Source of the DNA: Halosimplex salinum | GTDB lineage: Archaea > Halobacteriota > Halobacteria > Halobacteriales > Haloarculaceae | DNA: 64,000 nt | Assembly: GCF_003730195.1 (NCBI RefSeq) | Contig: NZ_QWGG01000008.1 | Span: 1-64,000 of the forward strand | Direction of reading: 5' to 3' | Part shown: positions 7,259-15,293 of the stretch, piece after piece | How positions within the stretch are numbered: position 1 is the first letter of the stretch | How the letters are laid out: the number at the start of each line of letters is the position of its first letter | Translations under genes and position numbers: made by a program | The notes under the pieces: model-generated | Told to the model about the DNA's origin: nothing | The model's database searches: none | Seen by the model: only the letters and a program-made list of their open reading frames with translations

Positions 7259-7647
7259 TAATCGACTCGTCGTATCTCTTCGACCTGATGGCCGAAGACC
7301 CGGACGCGTTCGAGAAGGGAAGCGAACTGGTCGAACGAGGCGAGATGCAGTGGTTACCGACCCCGGTCGTCGCGGAGACGTACTACGGTGTCGCGACAGC
7401 CAGAAGCGACACGACCGAAGCCGAAGTCCGCAACCGACTCCTCGGGTATCCGCGGGTGGACGTCGACGAGGAAGTCGCGCGAACTGCGGGAACGCTGCAG
7501 GCGGAAGCAGCCGACCGCGGCCAGTCAGGCGGTATCAGCATGAACGACGCGTACATCGCCGCGATGGCAGAGATCCTCGACGACGCAGTGCTCACGGACA
7601 ACGTTCGAGACTTCGAACTACTCGGTGTCGCGGTCGGAACGTACTGA
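7255..7647 (+). CDS. VapC-type PIN-domain ribonuclease toxin
   Basis: This 130-residue protein is a complete PIN domain. Asp4 in MIIDSSYLFDL, Glu in PVVAETYYG (about residue 41), Asp in SMNDAYIAAMAE (about 98) and Asp in VLTDNVRDF (about 116) supply the four-acid metal site expected for an RNase. Family members cleave tRNA or other RNA when released from their antitoxin; the target here is unknown. It is translated from an ATG overlapping the antitoxin stop, and length is normal for VapC. It is probably functional, as all acidic residues are present. Confidence 0.88.
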   Translation: MIIDSSYLFDLMAEDPDAFEKGSELVERGEMQWLPTPVVAETYYGVATARSDTTEAEVRNRLLGYPRVDVDEEVARTAGTLQAEAADRGQSGGISMNDAYIAAMAEILDDAVLTDNVRDFELLGVAVGTY

Positions 7648-7665
7648 CACCCCGCCTCGCCCGAC

Positions 7666-8007
7666 CTACTCGACGCGCGGCGCGGCCTCGTCGGTGCGGC
7701 CCGGGAGTTCGAGTTCGATCTCGAGTTCGGGTTCGCCGACGCCGTCGAAGTCGACCTCCAGTCCGACGGGTTCGCCGAACGCGAACGGGAGTTCCCACTC
7801 GTCGGTCGAGATGGTGAGTTCGTCGCCCGCCTGCAGTTGCTCGCCGAGGTCGACGAGGAAGCGACCCGCCTCCGCGGCGTCGAGTCGGTACTCCTCCTCG
7901 TACGCGCGGCCGTTCCTGATCGTGGTGCGCTCGTCCTCGTGGTCGGTCGTGTCGTCCTCGGGGTCCGTCGATTCGTCCTCGGTCGACGGCGCGTCCGCGT
8001 CGCTCAT
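7666..8007 (-). CDS. amphi-Trp domain protein
   Basis: This 113-residue protein has an acidic disordered first third (STEDESTDPEDDTTDHEDER). The following domain, running from AYEEEYRLDAAEAGRFLVDL through TISTDEWELPFAFGEPVGLE to LEIELELPGR, matches the amphi-Trp family common in haloarchaea. The biochemical role of amphi-Trp proteins is not established. The gene is the second in a two-gene unit: its ATG at 8007 lies 2 nt after the stop of the small CxxC protein gene at 8010-8189. The pair sits behind an iron-box-like operator, so iron-responsive expression is inferred. Confidence 0.8.
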   Translation of the reverse strand: MSDADAPSTEDESTDPEDDTTDHEDERTTIRNGRAYEEEYRLDAAEAGRFLVDLGEQLQAGDELTISTDEWELPFAFGEPVGLEVDFDGVGEPELEIELELPGRTDEAAPRVE

Positions 8008-8009
8008 GG

Positions 8010-8189
8010 CTATCGGCGCACCTCCAGGGTCTCGTCGCTCGCGATCCATCCGTCCGTGTTCCCGGACTCGATGAAGACGGAGCGCCCGGGACAGCTCTCA
8101 CAGGCCGAGATAGCCGGCCGGTCGTCGGCGGTCGGCTCCGGGCCCGCGTCGGAATCGGCGTCGGTGTGTGACTGCGTGCCGGTGGTCAT
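8010..8189 (-). CDS. small CxxC protein (59 aa), first gene of iron-box operon
   Basis: This 59-residue frame reads MTTGTQSHTDADSD, then an acidic linker, ISACESCPGRSVFIES, GNTDGWIASDETLEVRR and stop. A C-x-x-C pair sits in the centre, and the WIASD ending resembles small haloarchaeal proteins of unknown role. It is supported as real by tight coupling to the amphi-Trp gene (2-nt gap), acidic composition, and a TATA-like TTTATCTTTT (minus strand, 8211-8220) about 28 nt upstream of the ATG. No function is assigned; the CxxC could bind metal or act in thiol chemistry. Confidence 0.65.
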   Translation of the reverse strand: MTTGTQSHTDADSDAGPEPTADDRPAISACESCPGRSVFIESGNTDGWIASDETLEVRR

Positions 8190-8197
8190 CGCGTGGG

Positions 8198-8213
8198 TTT
8201 AGGCAAACCTAAA
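8198..8213. promoter_or_regulatory. DtxR/SirR/Idr-type iron box
   Basis: TTTAGG-CAAA-CCTAAA forms an inverted repeat whose TTAGG...CCTAA arms match the consensus of DtxR-family metalloregulators, which include haloarchaeal Idr/SirR proteins. It overlaps the downstream edge of the TATA-like box of the small operon at 8189-7666 (minus strand). A metal-loaded repressor bound here would block transcription. The site is seen directly; iron control is inferred from the family. Confidence 0.6.
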
Positions 8214-8398
8214 AGATAAAGGGCACGGTTCGGGCGGGCCAGCGGAGCGACGGACGATTGCATCCGGGCGGTCCAGCTGCAACTGGCGGCCGTCGAGCAC
8301 TTGCTGACGTGCATCGGGTTGGCTCGAATGTAACGTCGGCTCGAACGCAACGCCGACCGCCGGAACGACTTTGACTCCGCCCGCCGACGGGTCCACGA

Positions 8399-9817
8399 AT
8401 GGCCCTCCGCGTCCTCCACTACGCCGACGTCGAGGCCGCTTACGACGACCCCGAACGCGTCGGGCGACTCGCCGGCCTGATCGACGAGTTGCGCGACGAC
8501 TCGACCGTCGTCACCGGCGGCGGCGACGACACCGGGCCGGGCGTCCTGTCGGTCGTGACCGAGGGGCGTCAGTCGCTCGACTTCTTCCGGAGCGTCGACC
8601 CGGACGCCGAGACGTTCGGCAACCACGACTTCGACCACGGGATCGACGCCTTGCTCTCGGTCGTCGCGGACTCCCCCCAGCCGTGGCTCTGCGCCAACGC
8701 GACGCGAGACGGCGACCCGTTCGCGGCCGCCCAGGGGGCGAGCCCGTGGACCGTCGTCGATGCGGGGGGACGTCGCGTCGGCCTCCTCGGGGTCGCCCAT
8801 CCCGAGACGGCCGAGATCAACCCGAACGCCGCACCGGTCGAGTTTACGGATCCCGTCCCGGCAGCGAGAACGGCCGTCGAGGCGCTTCGAGGTGAGGGCG
8901 TCGACCGGACGGTCGTCGTCTCGCATCTCGGCGACGACACGGACCTGGCCCGGGCCGTCGACGCGGACCTGATCCTCGGCGGCCACGACCACGAGCGTCG
9001 GGTCGACCGCGTCGACGGCACGCTCGTCTGTCGCCCCGGGGGAACGGGCCGATACCTCCTCGAGGTCTCCTTCGAGGGCGACCGCCCGACCGCGACGCAT
9101 CACGCGGTCGACGACACGTCGGTCGACAACGGGCCGGTCGCGACCGACGTCGCCGACGCGATCCGAGAGCGGATGGCGGCGACGGGACTCTCCGACGCGG
9201 TCGCGACCGCCGTCGATCCAGTACCTTGCGACATGCGCGCCTGCAAACGCGGCGAGAGCCGGATCGGGAACCTGATCACGGACGCACATCGGTGGAAAAC
9301 GGGCGCCGACGTGGCAGTCAACTCCGGCGGCGGGTTCCGTCGCCGCCCGCCGCTCGCGGGCGAAGTGACGGCCTTCGATCTGGTCAGCGTCGCGCCGTAC
9401 GCGGCCGATCTCTGCACCCTGCGGATCGACGGAGCGGCGCTGCTGGACACGCTCGGTGCCCTCGCGCTCGACTCGGCCCCGGACGACCTCCCGCGCTGGC
9501 ACTTCGGTCACGTGAGCGGCGCGAGCGTCGTCTGGGACGACGCGGCCGACGAACTCCGGGCGGCACGCGTCGACGGCGACCCCGTCGACCGGAACGCGAC
9601 CTACGAGGTCGCGACCACGCGCTTCTTCGTCGACAGCGACGCGCTCTTCCCGTCGCTCGACCCCGCGAACGTCGTCGAGCGCCACGGCCCGCAGTACGAG
9701 GCGGTCGTCGAGTACGTCCGTGACTGTGGCCTCGACCCGGAACTCGGCGACCGGATCCGCCGGCCCACGCTCGACCCGGCGGCCGTCCGGGATCGGGACT
9801 GGCCACACAGCCCGTGA
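8399..9817 (+). CDS. 5'-nucleotidase/UshA-like bifunctional metallophosphatase
   Basis: This 472-residue protein has an N-terminal calcineurin-like metallophosphatase domain with metal motifs HYADVEA (a D-x-H variant with Asp then Glu), the GGGDDTGPG loop, GNHDFDHG (residues about 75-82), SHLGDDTD and GGHDHER. The C-terminal 5'-nucleotidase domain contains NLITDAHRW, NSGGGFR and the SVAPYAADL substrate-stacking segment. UshA/CpdB relatives hydrolyse nucleotides or nucleotide sugars, usually outside the cell; no signal peptide is visible here, so it may be cytosolic. The first metal motif lacks the usual His (DVE instead of D-x-H), worth noting for activity. The start ATG at 8399 follows an intergenic region shared with the iron-box operon. 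Confidence 0.85.
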   Translation: MALRVLHYADVEAAYDDPERVGRLAGLIDELRDDSTVVTGGGDDTGPGVLSVVTEGRQSLDFFRSVDPDAETFGNHDFDHGIDALLSVVADSPQPWLCANATRDGDPFAAAQGASPWTVVDAGGRRVGLLGVAHPETAEINPNAAPVEFTDPVPAARTAVEALRGEGVDRTVVVSHLGDDTDLARAVDADLILGGHDHERRVDRVDGTLVCRPGGTGRYLLEVSFEGDRPTATHHAVDDTSVDNGPVATDVADAIRERMAATGLSDAVATAVDPVPCDMRACKRGESRIGNLITDAHRWKTGADVAVNSGGGFRRRPPLAGEVTAFDLVSVAPYAADLCTLRIDGAALLDTLGALALDSAPDDLPRWHFGHVSGASVVWDDAADELRAARVDGDPVDRNATYEVATTRFFVDSDALFPSLDPANVVERHGPQYEAVVEYVRDCGLDPELGDRIRRPTLDPAAVRDRDWPHSP

Positions 9818-10099
9818 GCTAGCTGGACGTCGAAACGACTCCCGGTATCTGCGACCACCTCTCACGGAGAGTGAGGGCGAACCGAGCGTGAGGGGGGTGT
9901 GCAAATCGGCGACTCCGAAACAGGAGTACCTCGGGCGTCGGAGGCCGTACGTACGGACAATCACTCCGAACTGGGGAAGGGTCGGTCACCGCGAAGTACC
10001 ACGACCTGCCGGAAGGGATCTGGTTACTGATCGCCGCTGATCCGGGGCCTAATCCTTTAGCCGTGCTGGCTATAGAGACTACCGCTCTCGTATCGGACG
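9818..10099. other. intergenic region without a recognisable gene
   Basis: I see no convincing coding frame. A 12-bp perfect palindrome (CCGTACGTACGG) lies at 9945-9956, and an AT-richer stretch (CCTAATCCTTTAG, about 10050-10062) could be the promoter of the genes that follow. No tRNA fold was found. Confidence 0.5.
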
Positions 10100-10297
10100 A
10101 TGACGTTCAACAGAGTTCCGGAGGTCCCGGCCGCGGAGCCACGTCGAGAGCAGTCACGAGGTAGCGGTCACAGGTCGACGTGCCTCCGCCGCTGCGTTTC
10201 GTGCGACACCTCCGTCGGCGAGGAGACGAGTTCCTGGTCGAACTGTGATAACCTTGCCGAGACCGTCCCCACGGAACACGGTCTCGGACTCCAATGA
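10100..10297 (+). CDS. doubtful small Cys-containing protein (65 aa)
   Basis: The frame contains a C-x-x-C (CVSCDTSVGEETSSWSNC) resembling half of a zinc site, and its TGA overlaps the ATG of the next, better-supported gene by 4 nt (ATGA), which would allow coupling. Against it, the composition is arginine/serine-rich rather than acidic and no family is recognisable. An upstream AT-rich element could equally be the leader of the downstream gene. I list it so the stretch is not left blank. Confidence 0.3.
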   Translation: MTFNRVPEVPAAEPRREQSRGSGHRSTCLRRCVSCDTSVGEETSSWSNCDNLAETVPTEHGLGLQ

Positions 10298-10512
10298 GCC
10301 AGTCCACTCCACCTCGGGAGGAGCCGATCCTCGCTCGCCTCGAGCGCCAGGAGATGGAAATCGAGCGTCTGAAGAACACGCTCAAAGGGGTCGCCAGAGA
10401 AGTCGGGAATCTGTCGATCAGTGGTCGGTGTGAACGGTGTCGTCGGTCGTATCTGCTGGTCAGAGACGGGTACATCTACTGCCCGAAGTGCAAGAACGGC
10501 CACCCGCTCTAG
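10294..10512 (+). CDS. small coiled-coil plus zinc-ribbon protein (72 aa)
   Basis: The first half is a charged amphipathic helix (PILARLERQEMEIERLKNTL) suited to dimerisation. The second half is a zinc ribbon with two CxxC knuckles, CERC and CPKC, separated by RRSYLLVRDGYIY. Such proteins often dock on nucleic acid or other proteins; the specific role is unknown. The ATG at 10294 overlaps the stop of the preceding doubtful frame. It ends 140 bp before a HalOD1 gene on the same strand. Confidence 0.7.
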   Translation: MSQSTPPREEPILARLERQEMEIERLKNTLKGVAREVGNLSISGRCERCRRSYLLVRDGYIYCPKCKNGHPL

Positions 10513-10652
10513 CGGTCGAGAACGCCGAATCCCGCGACTGGACGGACCGACCGGAGTAATAGGCGGTGTCCCGGACGACAGTGTGAGTACCCCCAGTAAT
10601 CCGTTCGTAACGATGTTCACGACTGAAGGTAACTGGACGGGTCGGGCGCTGT

Positions 10653-10925
10653 ATGGAACAGCCCCCAGGTGAGACGACTTTGACCGTGGTCGAGACAGTT
10701 TCTGACGTATTGGGGGGAGAGTACCACGAGTTGCCGCCTCTCTCGGAATCGATCGACCTCGATGTCCTGGAAGCGGCCGTCACGACCGATTCGCCGCCGG
10801 ACGTGACGGTGCTGTTCACGGACGCGGGTCTGCATGTCACCGTGTCTTCGACGGAAACTGTCTACGCGCGGCCGATCGAGCCCGGAAGCGACGTCTCTGT
10901 GGAGACGACTCGTATCGAGGGGTGA
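10653..10925 (+). CDS. HalOD1 output-domain protein
   Basis: This 90-residue protein consists of a single HalOD1 domain, the output module of haloarchaeal sensory and response-regulator proteins. The diagnostic layout is visible: LPPLSESIDLDVLEAAV, then VTVLFTDAGLHVTVSSTETVY. It is stand-alone, with no receiver or PAS domain, as is common for this family. Its molecular output is not known. It ends 5 bp before the stop of the truncated oxidoreductase fragment on the opposite strand. Confidence 0.8.
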   Translation: MEQPPGETTLTVVETVSDVLGGEYHELPPLSESIDLDVLEAAVTTDSPPDVTVLFTDAGLHVTVSSTETVYARPIEPGSDVSVETTRIEG

Positions 10926-10929
10926 CCCC

Positions 10930-11125
10930 TCACTCGGCGTCGTCTCGGAGACTCGGATGCGTCTCCTGCTCGTCGGGATGGGGCTCCGCGAAGTACTCGG
11001 ACATGGCGTCGAGCGACGCGGCTTCCCGCCGTTCGCGCTCGGTCGCGTCGATCTCTTCACAGCCGGGCGGGACCTCGCGGTCCCGGTCGGAGAAGTACCC
11101 TTCCGACGCGACCCAGTCGTGGTAG
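10930..11125 (-). pseudogene. truncated 3' copy of the thioredoxin-reductase-like gene at 15294-16100
   Basis: The minus-strand frame encodes YHDWVASEGYFSDRDREVPP and continues to a Ser-Leu-Arg-Asp-Asp-Ala-Glu end. It is nearly identical, at protein and DNA level, to the last ~65 residues of the intact gene ending at 15294. Similarity stops abruptly at about 11125 (after TCGTGGTAG on the plus strand), where AT-richer DNA begins. Upstream codons in the same frame are not homologous, so this is a 5'-truncated remnant. The two copies have the same orientation and bracket about 4.2 kb, consistent with an old duplication or an integration that carried a 3'-end copy. Confidence 0.8.
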
Positions 11126-11407
11126 GAGAGGAGAGATCTATCAACACGAAGCCACCTGCTGTATTTATTTCGTCTTTGGCAGGGATGAATGGCGTATTCG
11201 ATAGAGCCTGCGTATTGACCGCTGGCCACCTTGTCGAAAATCGGCAGTGTTCTGCGTGTCGTGTTGTATGTATGACTCATATTTAGCATCCGATTGTCTG
11301 TTGTATGATACGAAAGTAACACGGTATCTGGTTTTCCGTGGTGAATGAGGCTCCGTCTTGGGTTCTTACGGCAACTTCATCTCGCGTAGTGCTGTATTGG
11401 TTGGTAG
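11126..11407. other. AT-rich intergenic segment at the left edge of the accessory stretch
   Basis: No coding frame is convincing. Base composition changes sharply at 11126, right at the end of the duplicated gene fragment. Short AT-rich runs (GTATTTATTTCG near 11160, CATATTTAGCAT near 11278) are seen, but no inverted repeats that would define an insertion sequence. Confidence 0.5.
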
Positions 11408-12223
11408 ATGCCCACAGTTCAGACAGGCGAGATTGACACCTACTACGAGGTGAGCGGGAATGGCCCGCCTATCGTCTTCATACACGGCGCTCTATCCGAT
11501 CACTCAGCAGCAGCACAACAGCTGGAGGCATTCAGCGACAGATACACCGCAATTGCATACGATCTCCGAGGCCACGGCAACACCACAAACCCCCAGCACG
11601 CACCGTATTCAATCGACCTGCTGGCAGAAGACCTCCACCGGTTCATCACTGAGATGGGACTTGAACGTCCGGTTCTCTGTGGAGTCTCGATGGGTGGGAT
11701 GATCGCCCAAGTCTACGCAAGTCGCTATCCGGATCCACTCAGCGCCCTTGTGCTCGCCGACACCTTCTCCCCAGCGTTCCTCGGCCGGCGCGACCGCATC
11801 GAGCGATCCAGCCTGATGAATGCCATGGCTGGCCTCATTCGCCTTGTGGGATACAACCGTGCGAAGGGTCTCGTGTTGTGGTTCGGACGCAAACTGGAAC
11901 GGAATCAGACCACAAGTCTCCGTCCCCACGCTTTCCCTGATATGGATACCACGGACGCCGTGAATGCCCTCAAGGCAGTCGCCGGCTTCCACACTACCGA
12001 CATTGACCTTACCTCAATCACCGTCCCGACACTCATCCTCTACGGCGAACACGAAACCTCTATAATCAGCCGTCACGCTCCGACTCTATCCGCACAAATC
12101 CCCGACGCAACTATCCAAGAAGTCCCCGACGCAGGCCACGCATCCCCCTGGGATAATCCCGAGTTCTTCAACAGCACAATTCAAACGTTCATCTCCAGCC
12201 AGACACCACTCAAGACAGAATAG
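11408..12223 (+). CDS. alpha/beta-hydrolase fold protein
   Basis: This 271-residue protein has the oxyanion HG motif (IVFIHGALSD, residues 22-31), YDLRGHGNT, the nucleophile elbow GVSMGG with Ser94, and a terminal DAGHAS with the catalytic His near residue 244. The expected acid lies in the ILYGEHET strand, where the usual Asp may be Glu or shifted. The family includes esterases, haloperoxidase-like enzymes and lactonases; the substrate is unknown and the protein is predicted cytosolic. GC content and codon choice are visibly lower in GC than flanking core genes (for example frequent ACA and CCA), suggesting transfer together with its neighbours. Confidence 0.85.
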   Translation: MPTVQTGEIDTYYEVSGNGPPIVFIHGALSDHSAAAQQLEAFSDRYTAIAYDLRGHGNTTNPQHAPYSIDLLAEDLHRFITEMGLERPVLCGVSMGGMIAQVYASRYPDPLSALVLADTFSPAFLGRRDRIERSSLMNAMAGLIRLVGYNRAKGLVLWFGRKLERNQTTSLRPHAFPDMDTTDAVNALKAVAGFHTTDIDLTSITVPTLILYGEHETSIISRHAPTLSAQIPDATIQEVPDAGHASPWDNPEFFNSTIQTFISSQTPLKTE

Positions 12224-12369
12224 AACAACGCTTGTCTTGCTGGACACCACTCTAGAATTGGCTCGGCTCCGCTATCTGGAGATAGATTCGTGGGTGAAGG
12301 CCGTGTTGATATATACTATCTATATAACTTGGCCGGGTAGAGCTTTTCTTCACGGGGCATACAGCAATC

Positions 12370-12747
12370 TCACCGGTCAGGCTTCGTAGTTGTACGGAAC
12401 AGTTGTAGAAGTACAAGAATGAGCACGACTTGAATCACTTTATCAAGGACACCGATCCAGAGCGGCCCGAGTGGCAGCAGAAGGTAGCCGACGATTTGTG
12501 CAAGAACGAACAGCACTCCGGCCGGATAAAGCCAGTGGCGGTACCGCGGCAGCGCGATCAGGACGCCGACCGCACCCAGGAAGCCCACACCGGCGAGCAA
12601 GAAGGGGAGCCAGTCTTCGGTCGTGAACAGGTACAGGTGGATCACGGCTGTCGCGAGGGCTAGGACTATCGCAGTCCAATCAAGGGTTCTGAGCGAAGCG
12701 ATGCCGTACGACAGCGTGGAGCGTTGCTGTTGACCCTCGGTTGCCAT
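12370..12747 (-). CDS. four-TM haloarchaeal membrane protein (125 aa)
   Basis: After a short polar N-terminus (MATEGQQQRSTLSYG) four hydrophobic segments follow at roughly residues 25-42, 46-64, 71-90 and 93-117, ending in a basic tail (FRTTTKPDR). It has no charged catalytic residues inside the membrane. The family resembles small haloarchaeal DUF-type membrane proteins; the function is unknown. It is convergent with the alpha/beta-hydrolase; between them (12224-12369) lies an AT-rich stretch (ATATATACTATCTATATAAC near 12309). Confidence 0.7.
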   Translation of the reverse strand: MATEGQQQRSTLSYGIASLRTLDWTAIVLALATAVIHLYLFTTEDWLPFLLAGVGFLGAVGVLIALPRYRHWLYPAGVLFVLAQIVGYLLLPLGPLWIGVLDKVIQVVLILVLLQLFRTTTKPDR

Positions 12748-12920
12748 GGTCCCTCCTCGGGCAGCGAACGACTTCGTTACTCAGGCGGTATTACCGGTAA
12801 GTCGAGCGTCGTCGCCGGCACTGGTAGGTCTCCTTATCAAGCCCGCCACCGAGCCGCTGTGGCCCCGCTCCCTGCGAGTAAGCGGATCATAGTAATCGGC
12901 GTCGAAGCCGCCGCTGTGGT

Positions 12921-13400
12921 ATGGGAATCGACCGCCGAAAGTTTCTCCGGGCCACCGGCGGAACCGTCGCCGGCGGAGTGCTCGCTGGCTGCCCGGACGG
13001 AAACGGCACCGAGACCGACAGGGACAGACCGTATCTCGACGCAGAACCCAACTATCGCGGCTGGTTCGACAATGTGAGTAACTACGAGGGAACCCGCGAT
13101 TATCGCGGGGAGTCGTCAGTGACTATTCAGGTCGGCGTCGAAGGCGGGATTGGATACTTCAAGTATGGACCGCCAGCAATAGCTGTCTCCGCAGGGACAG
13201 AAGTCGTCTGGGAGTGGACCGGCCGGGGTGGGGCCCATAACGTCGTGGCCGAGCAAGGTCGATTCGATAGCGGGGACCCGGTTGATGCCGACGACGAGAC
13301 ATTTACTCATACGTTCGACGATCCAGCGATCTATCGCTACTTATGCGAGCCTCATCTAAGTCAAAACATGCTCGGAGCAGTGTTCGTCGGGCTTGGCTAG
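12921..13400 (+). CDS. halocyanin-type blue-copper lipoprotein
   Basis: This 159-residue protein has a twin-arginine signal (MGIDRRKFLRATGG) and a lipobox (LAGC, Cys24), so it is exported folded and anchored outside. The cupredoxin domain has the type-1 copper ligands: His106 in GGAHNVV and Cys142, His145 and Met150 in YLCEPHLSQNM. Halocyanins are plastocyanin-like electron carriers of haloarchaeal respiratory chains. No oxidase gene is adjacent, so its partner is unknown. It has the lower-GC style of the surrounding accessory stretch. Confidence 0.9.
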   Translation: MGIDRRKFLRATGGTVAGGVLAGCPDGNGTETDRDRPYLDAEPNYRGWFDNVSNYEGTRDYRGESSVTIQVGVEGGIGYFKYGPPAIAVSAGTEVVWEWTGRGGAHNVVAEQGRFDSGDPVDADDETFTHTFDDPAIYRYLCEPHLSQNMLGAVFVGLG

Positions 13401-13784
13401 TCAGGGTGAGGGAGACAACGGAGTCTACCGACCAGATAGCTTTCAAGGAGTATTACTGGAGCTATGCTCTGCATTCAGCACGAGATTGTTGACAACAGTT
13501 GGAGAGACAGCACTCTACAGCGGTAGGTCGATTACCTGTACTGACCGATACCTGCGCCACCTATATTGAGCGGGTCGAGGGAGCAAAGGATGGATACGAG
13601 ACGCCTGTACGACGTCTTCTGTCGGTAGCGAGACTTCGTTGTGGTCAGCGGCTGTGAGGCGTGACCGTTTCTATGTTCACCGTACGACGACTGGAAAACC
13701 AGTTCCGATTAGCCAATTCTAGAATAGCCTATTCTGTATTTGGTTATTCGAGCGTTTTATTCGGTTGGGGCCCAGCGATAGCGT
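13401..13784. other. intergenic region upstream of the AAA-DUF234 ATPase
   Basis: There is no gene-like frame. Near the 3' end lie short symmetric elements (ATTCTAGAAT around 13716-13726) and a TATA-like GCGTTTTATT at 13752-13761, 24-33 nt upstream of the ATPase ATG, which is the likely promoter. A TTGTTGACAACA palindrome occurs near 13486. It may hold transposon debris, but no terminal repeats could be paired. Confidence 0.5.
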
Positions 13785-15179
13785 ATGGAGCGATTCGTGG
13801 ATCGGGAGGACGAACTCGGCCGGCTTCGGGACTGTTACGAGTCGGACGACGCCGATATGGTCGTGATATTCGGGCGTCGCCGTCTCGGGAAGACTGAACT
13901 CGTCCGAGAGTCGCTCGCGGACCGCGACGACGCGATTCTGTACCAGGCGACTGAAACGACCCGGCAGGTCCAACTGGACGCGTTCGAGGACGTGGCAGCG
14001 GAGTCGTTTCCCGGGATCGACCGGATCGAGAGCGAGTGGGAGTCGCTGCTCGGGTATCTCGCCGACCAGGATGCAGTCGTCGTGCTGGACGAATTCCCGT
14101 ACCTGATCGACGCCGACGAGAGTCTCCCGTCGGTGATCCAGCGACTGTGGGACCAGGAGTTACGCGGAACCGGGGTGACACTCGTGCTCGTCGGGTCCTC
14201 TATCAGCATGATGGAAGAGGCGACGCTCCTCGGAAACAGCCCGCTGTACGGCCGGTTTTCCGAGAAGATCGATCTCCGCCAGCTCGATTTCGCCGCCGCG
14301 CGCACGTTCTTCCCCGAGAGCTACACCCCCGAGCAACTGTTCCTCGCGTGGGGTATCTTCGGTGGGACGCCGTACTATCTGGACGGCATCGACCTGGACG
14401 ACGACCTCGGAACAGTCATTCAGGAGTCGCTGCTGTCACGGCAGGGGTTCCTGCACGACGAGCCGGAGTACGTGCTCCGAACCGAACTGACGGAGCCGAA
14501 CCGGTACTTTGCTATCCTGAAGGCGATCGCGGCCGGGAACACGACGTCGAACGAGATCGCGCAGACGGTCGGGATAGACGGCAAGCAGATCTCGACGTAC
14601 ACGCAGAAACTAGAGCGACTGCGGCTGGTCGAACGTGAAGTCCCGGTCACGGAGGACGAGACGAAGTCACGCCGGGGTCGGTACCGGATTCTCGATCCGT
14701 TGTTCAGGTTCTGGTTCCGGTTCGTCTACGGGAACGAAGACCGCTACGAGCGACTGGGTGCCGACGCGTACGGGACGGTCATCGAACCCGAGCTGGCGGA
14801 CTTCGTGAGCGGGGCGTTCGAAACGCGGTGTCAGGATATCCTGCCCGAACTGTATCCCGACACGACGTTCACCGATATCGGCCGCTGGTGGTACAACGAG
14901 CACGAGGTGGACGTCGTCGGACTCTCCGCAGATGGGACCATGGTGACGGGCGAATGCAAGTTCACGTCCGCGCCACTCGATTACAGCGCACTCGCCTCAC
15001 TCGAAGCGCATACCGAGGAGATCCGGTGGTCCCCCGATGGGACGGACGTAGCGCACGAGTTCGCGCTGTTCGCCCGAAGCGGGTTCACGCAGTCTGTTCG
15101 TGACGCGGCCGCCGATCGCGACGACCTGCGACTGTTCGACCTCGAACAGATCGTCGAGCCGGCTCCCTCGAGAGCGTAG
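13785..15179 (+). CDS. archaeal AAA ATPase fused to DUF234 (PD-(D/E)xK-like) domain
   Basis: This 464-residue protein has an archaeal-ATPase module (PF01637 type) with Walker A FGRRRLGKTEL at residues 29-39 and Walker B AVVVLDEFP at 97-105, plus a sensor-like LVLVGSSISMM strand. A winged-helix segment (NTTSNEIAQTVGIDGKQIST) follows. The C-terminal DUF234 domain contains EVDVVGLSADG...VTGECKF, resembling the D...ExK core of restriction-type nucleases. Members of this family occur in mobile and accessory regions of archaea; no activity is established. The gene sits in the stretch bracketed by the two oxidoreductase 3' ends. A TATA-like box lies 24-33 nt upstream of the ATG. Confidence 0.88.
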   Translation: MERFVDREDELGRLRDCYESDDADMVVIFGRRRLGKTELVRESLADRDDAILYQATETTRQVQLDAFEDVAAESFPGIDRIESEWESLLGYLADQDAVVVLDEFPYLIDADESLPSVIQRLWDQELRGTGVTLVLVGSSISMMEEATLLGNSPLYGRFSEKIDLRQLDFAAARTFFPESYTPEQLFLAWGIFGGTPYYLDGIDLDDDLGTVIQESLLSRQGFLHDEPEYVLRTELTEPNRYFAILKAIAAGNTTSNEIAQTVGIDGKQISTYTQKLERLRLVEREVPVTEDETKSRRGRYRILDPLFRFWFRFVYGNEDRYERLGADAYGTVIEPELADFVSGAFETRCQDILPELYPDTTFTDIGRWWYNEHEVDVVGLSADGTMVTGECKFTSAPLDYSALASLEAHTEEIRWSPDGTDVAHEFALFARSGFTQSVRDAAADRDDLRLFDLEQIVEPAPSRA

Positions 15180-15293
15180 TTGCACCCGCCGCCCGGGCGG
15201 CGTTTCCGAGCGAGAGGCGTCCGAAACCGAGATCGACGGCACCGTGGAGCCAGCGTCATCGCAGAGACTGGCTCGAACTGACGTTCCGCCTTC

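Noticed and set aside
8186-9964. Long antisense frame over the 5'-nucleotidase.
   Set aside because: Composition is Arg-rich and shows no family motif; the sense gene has all metal motifs.
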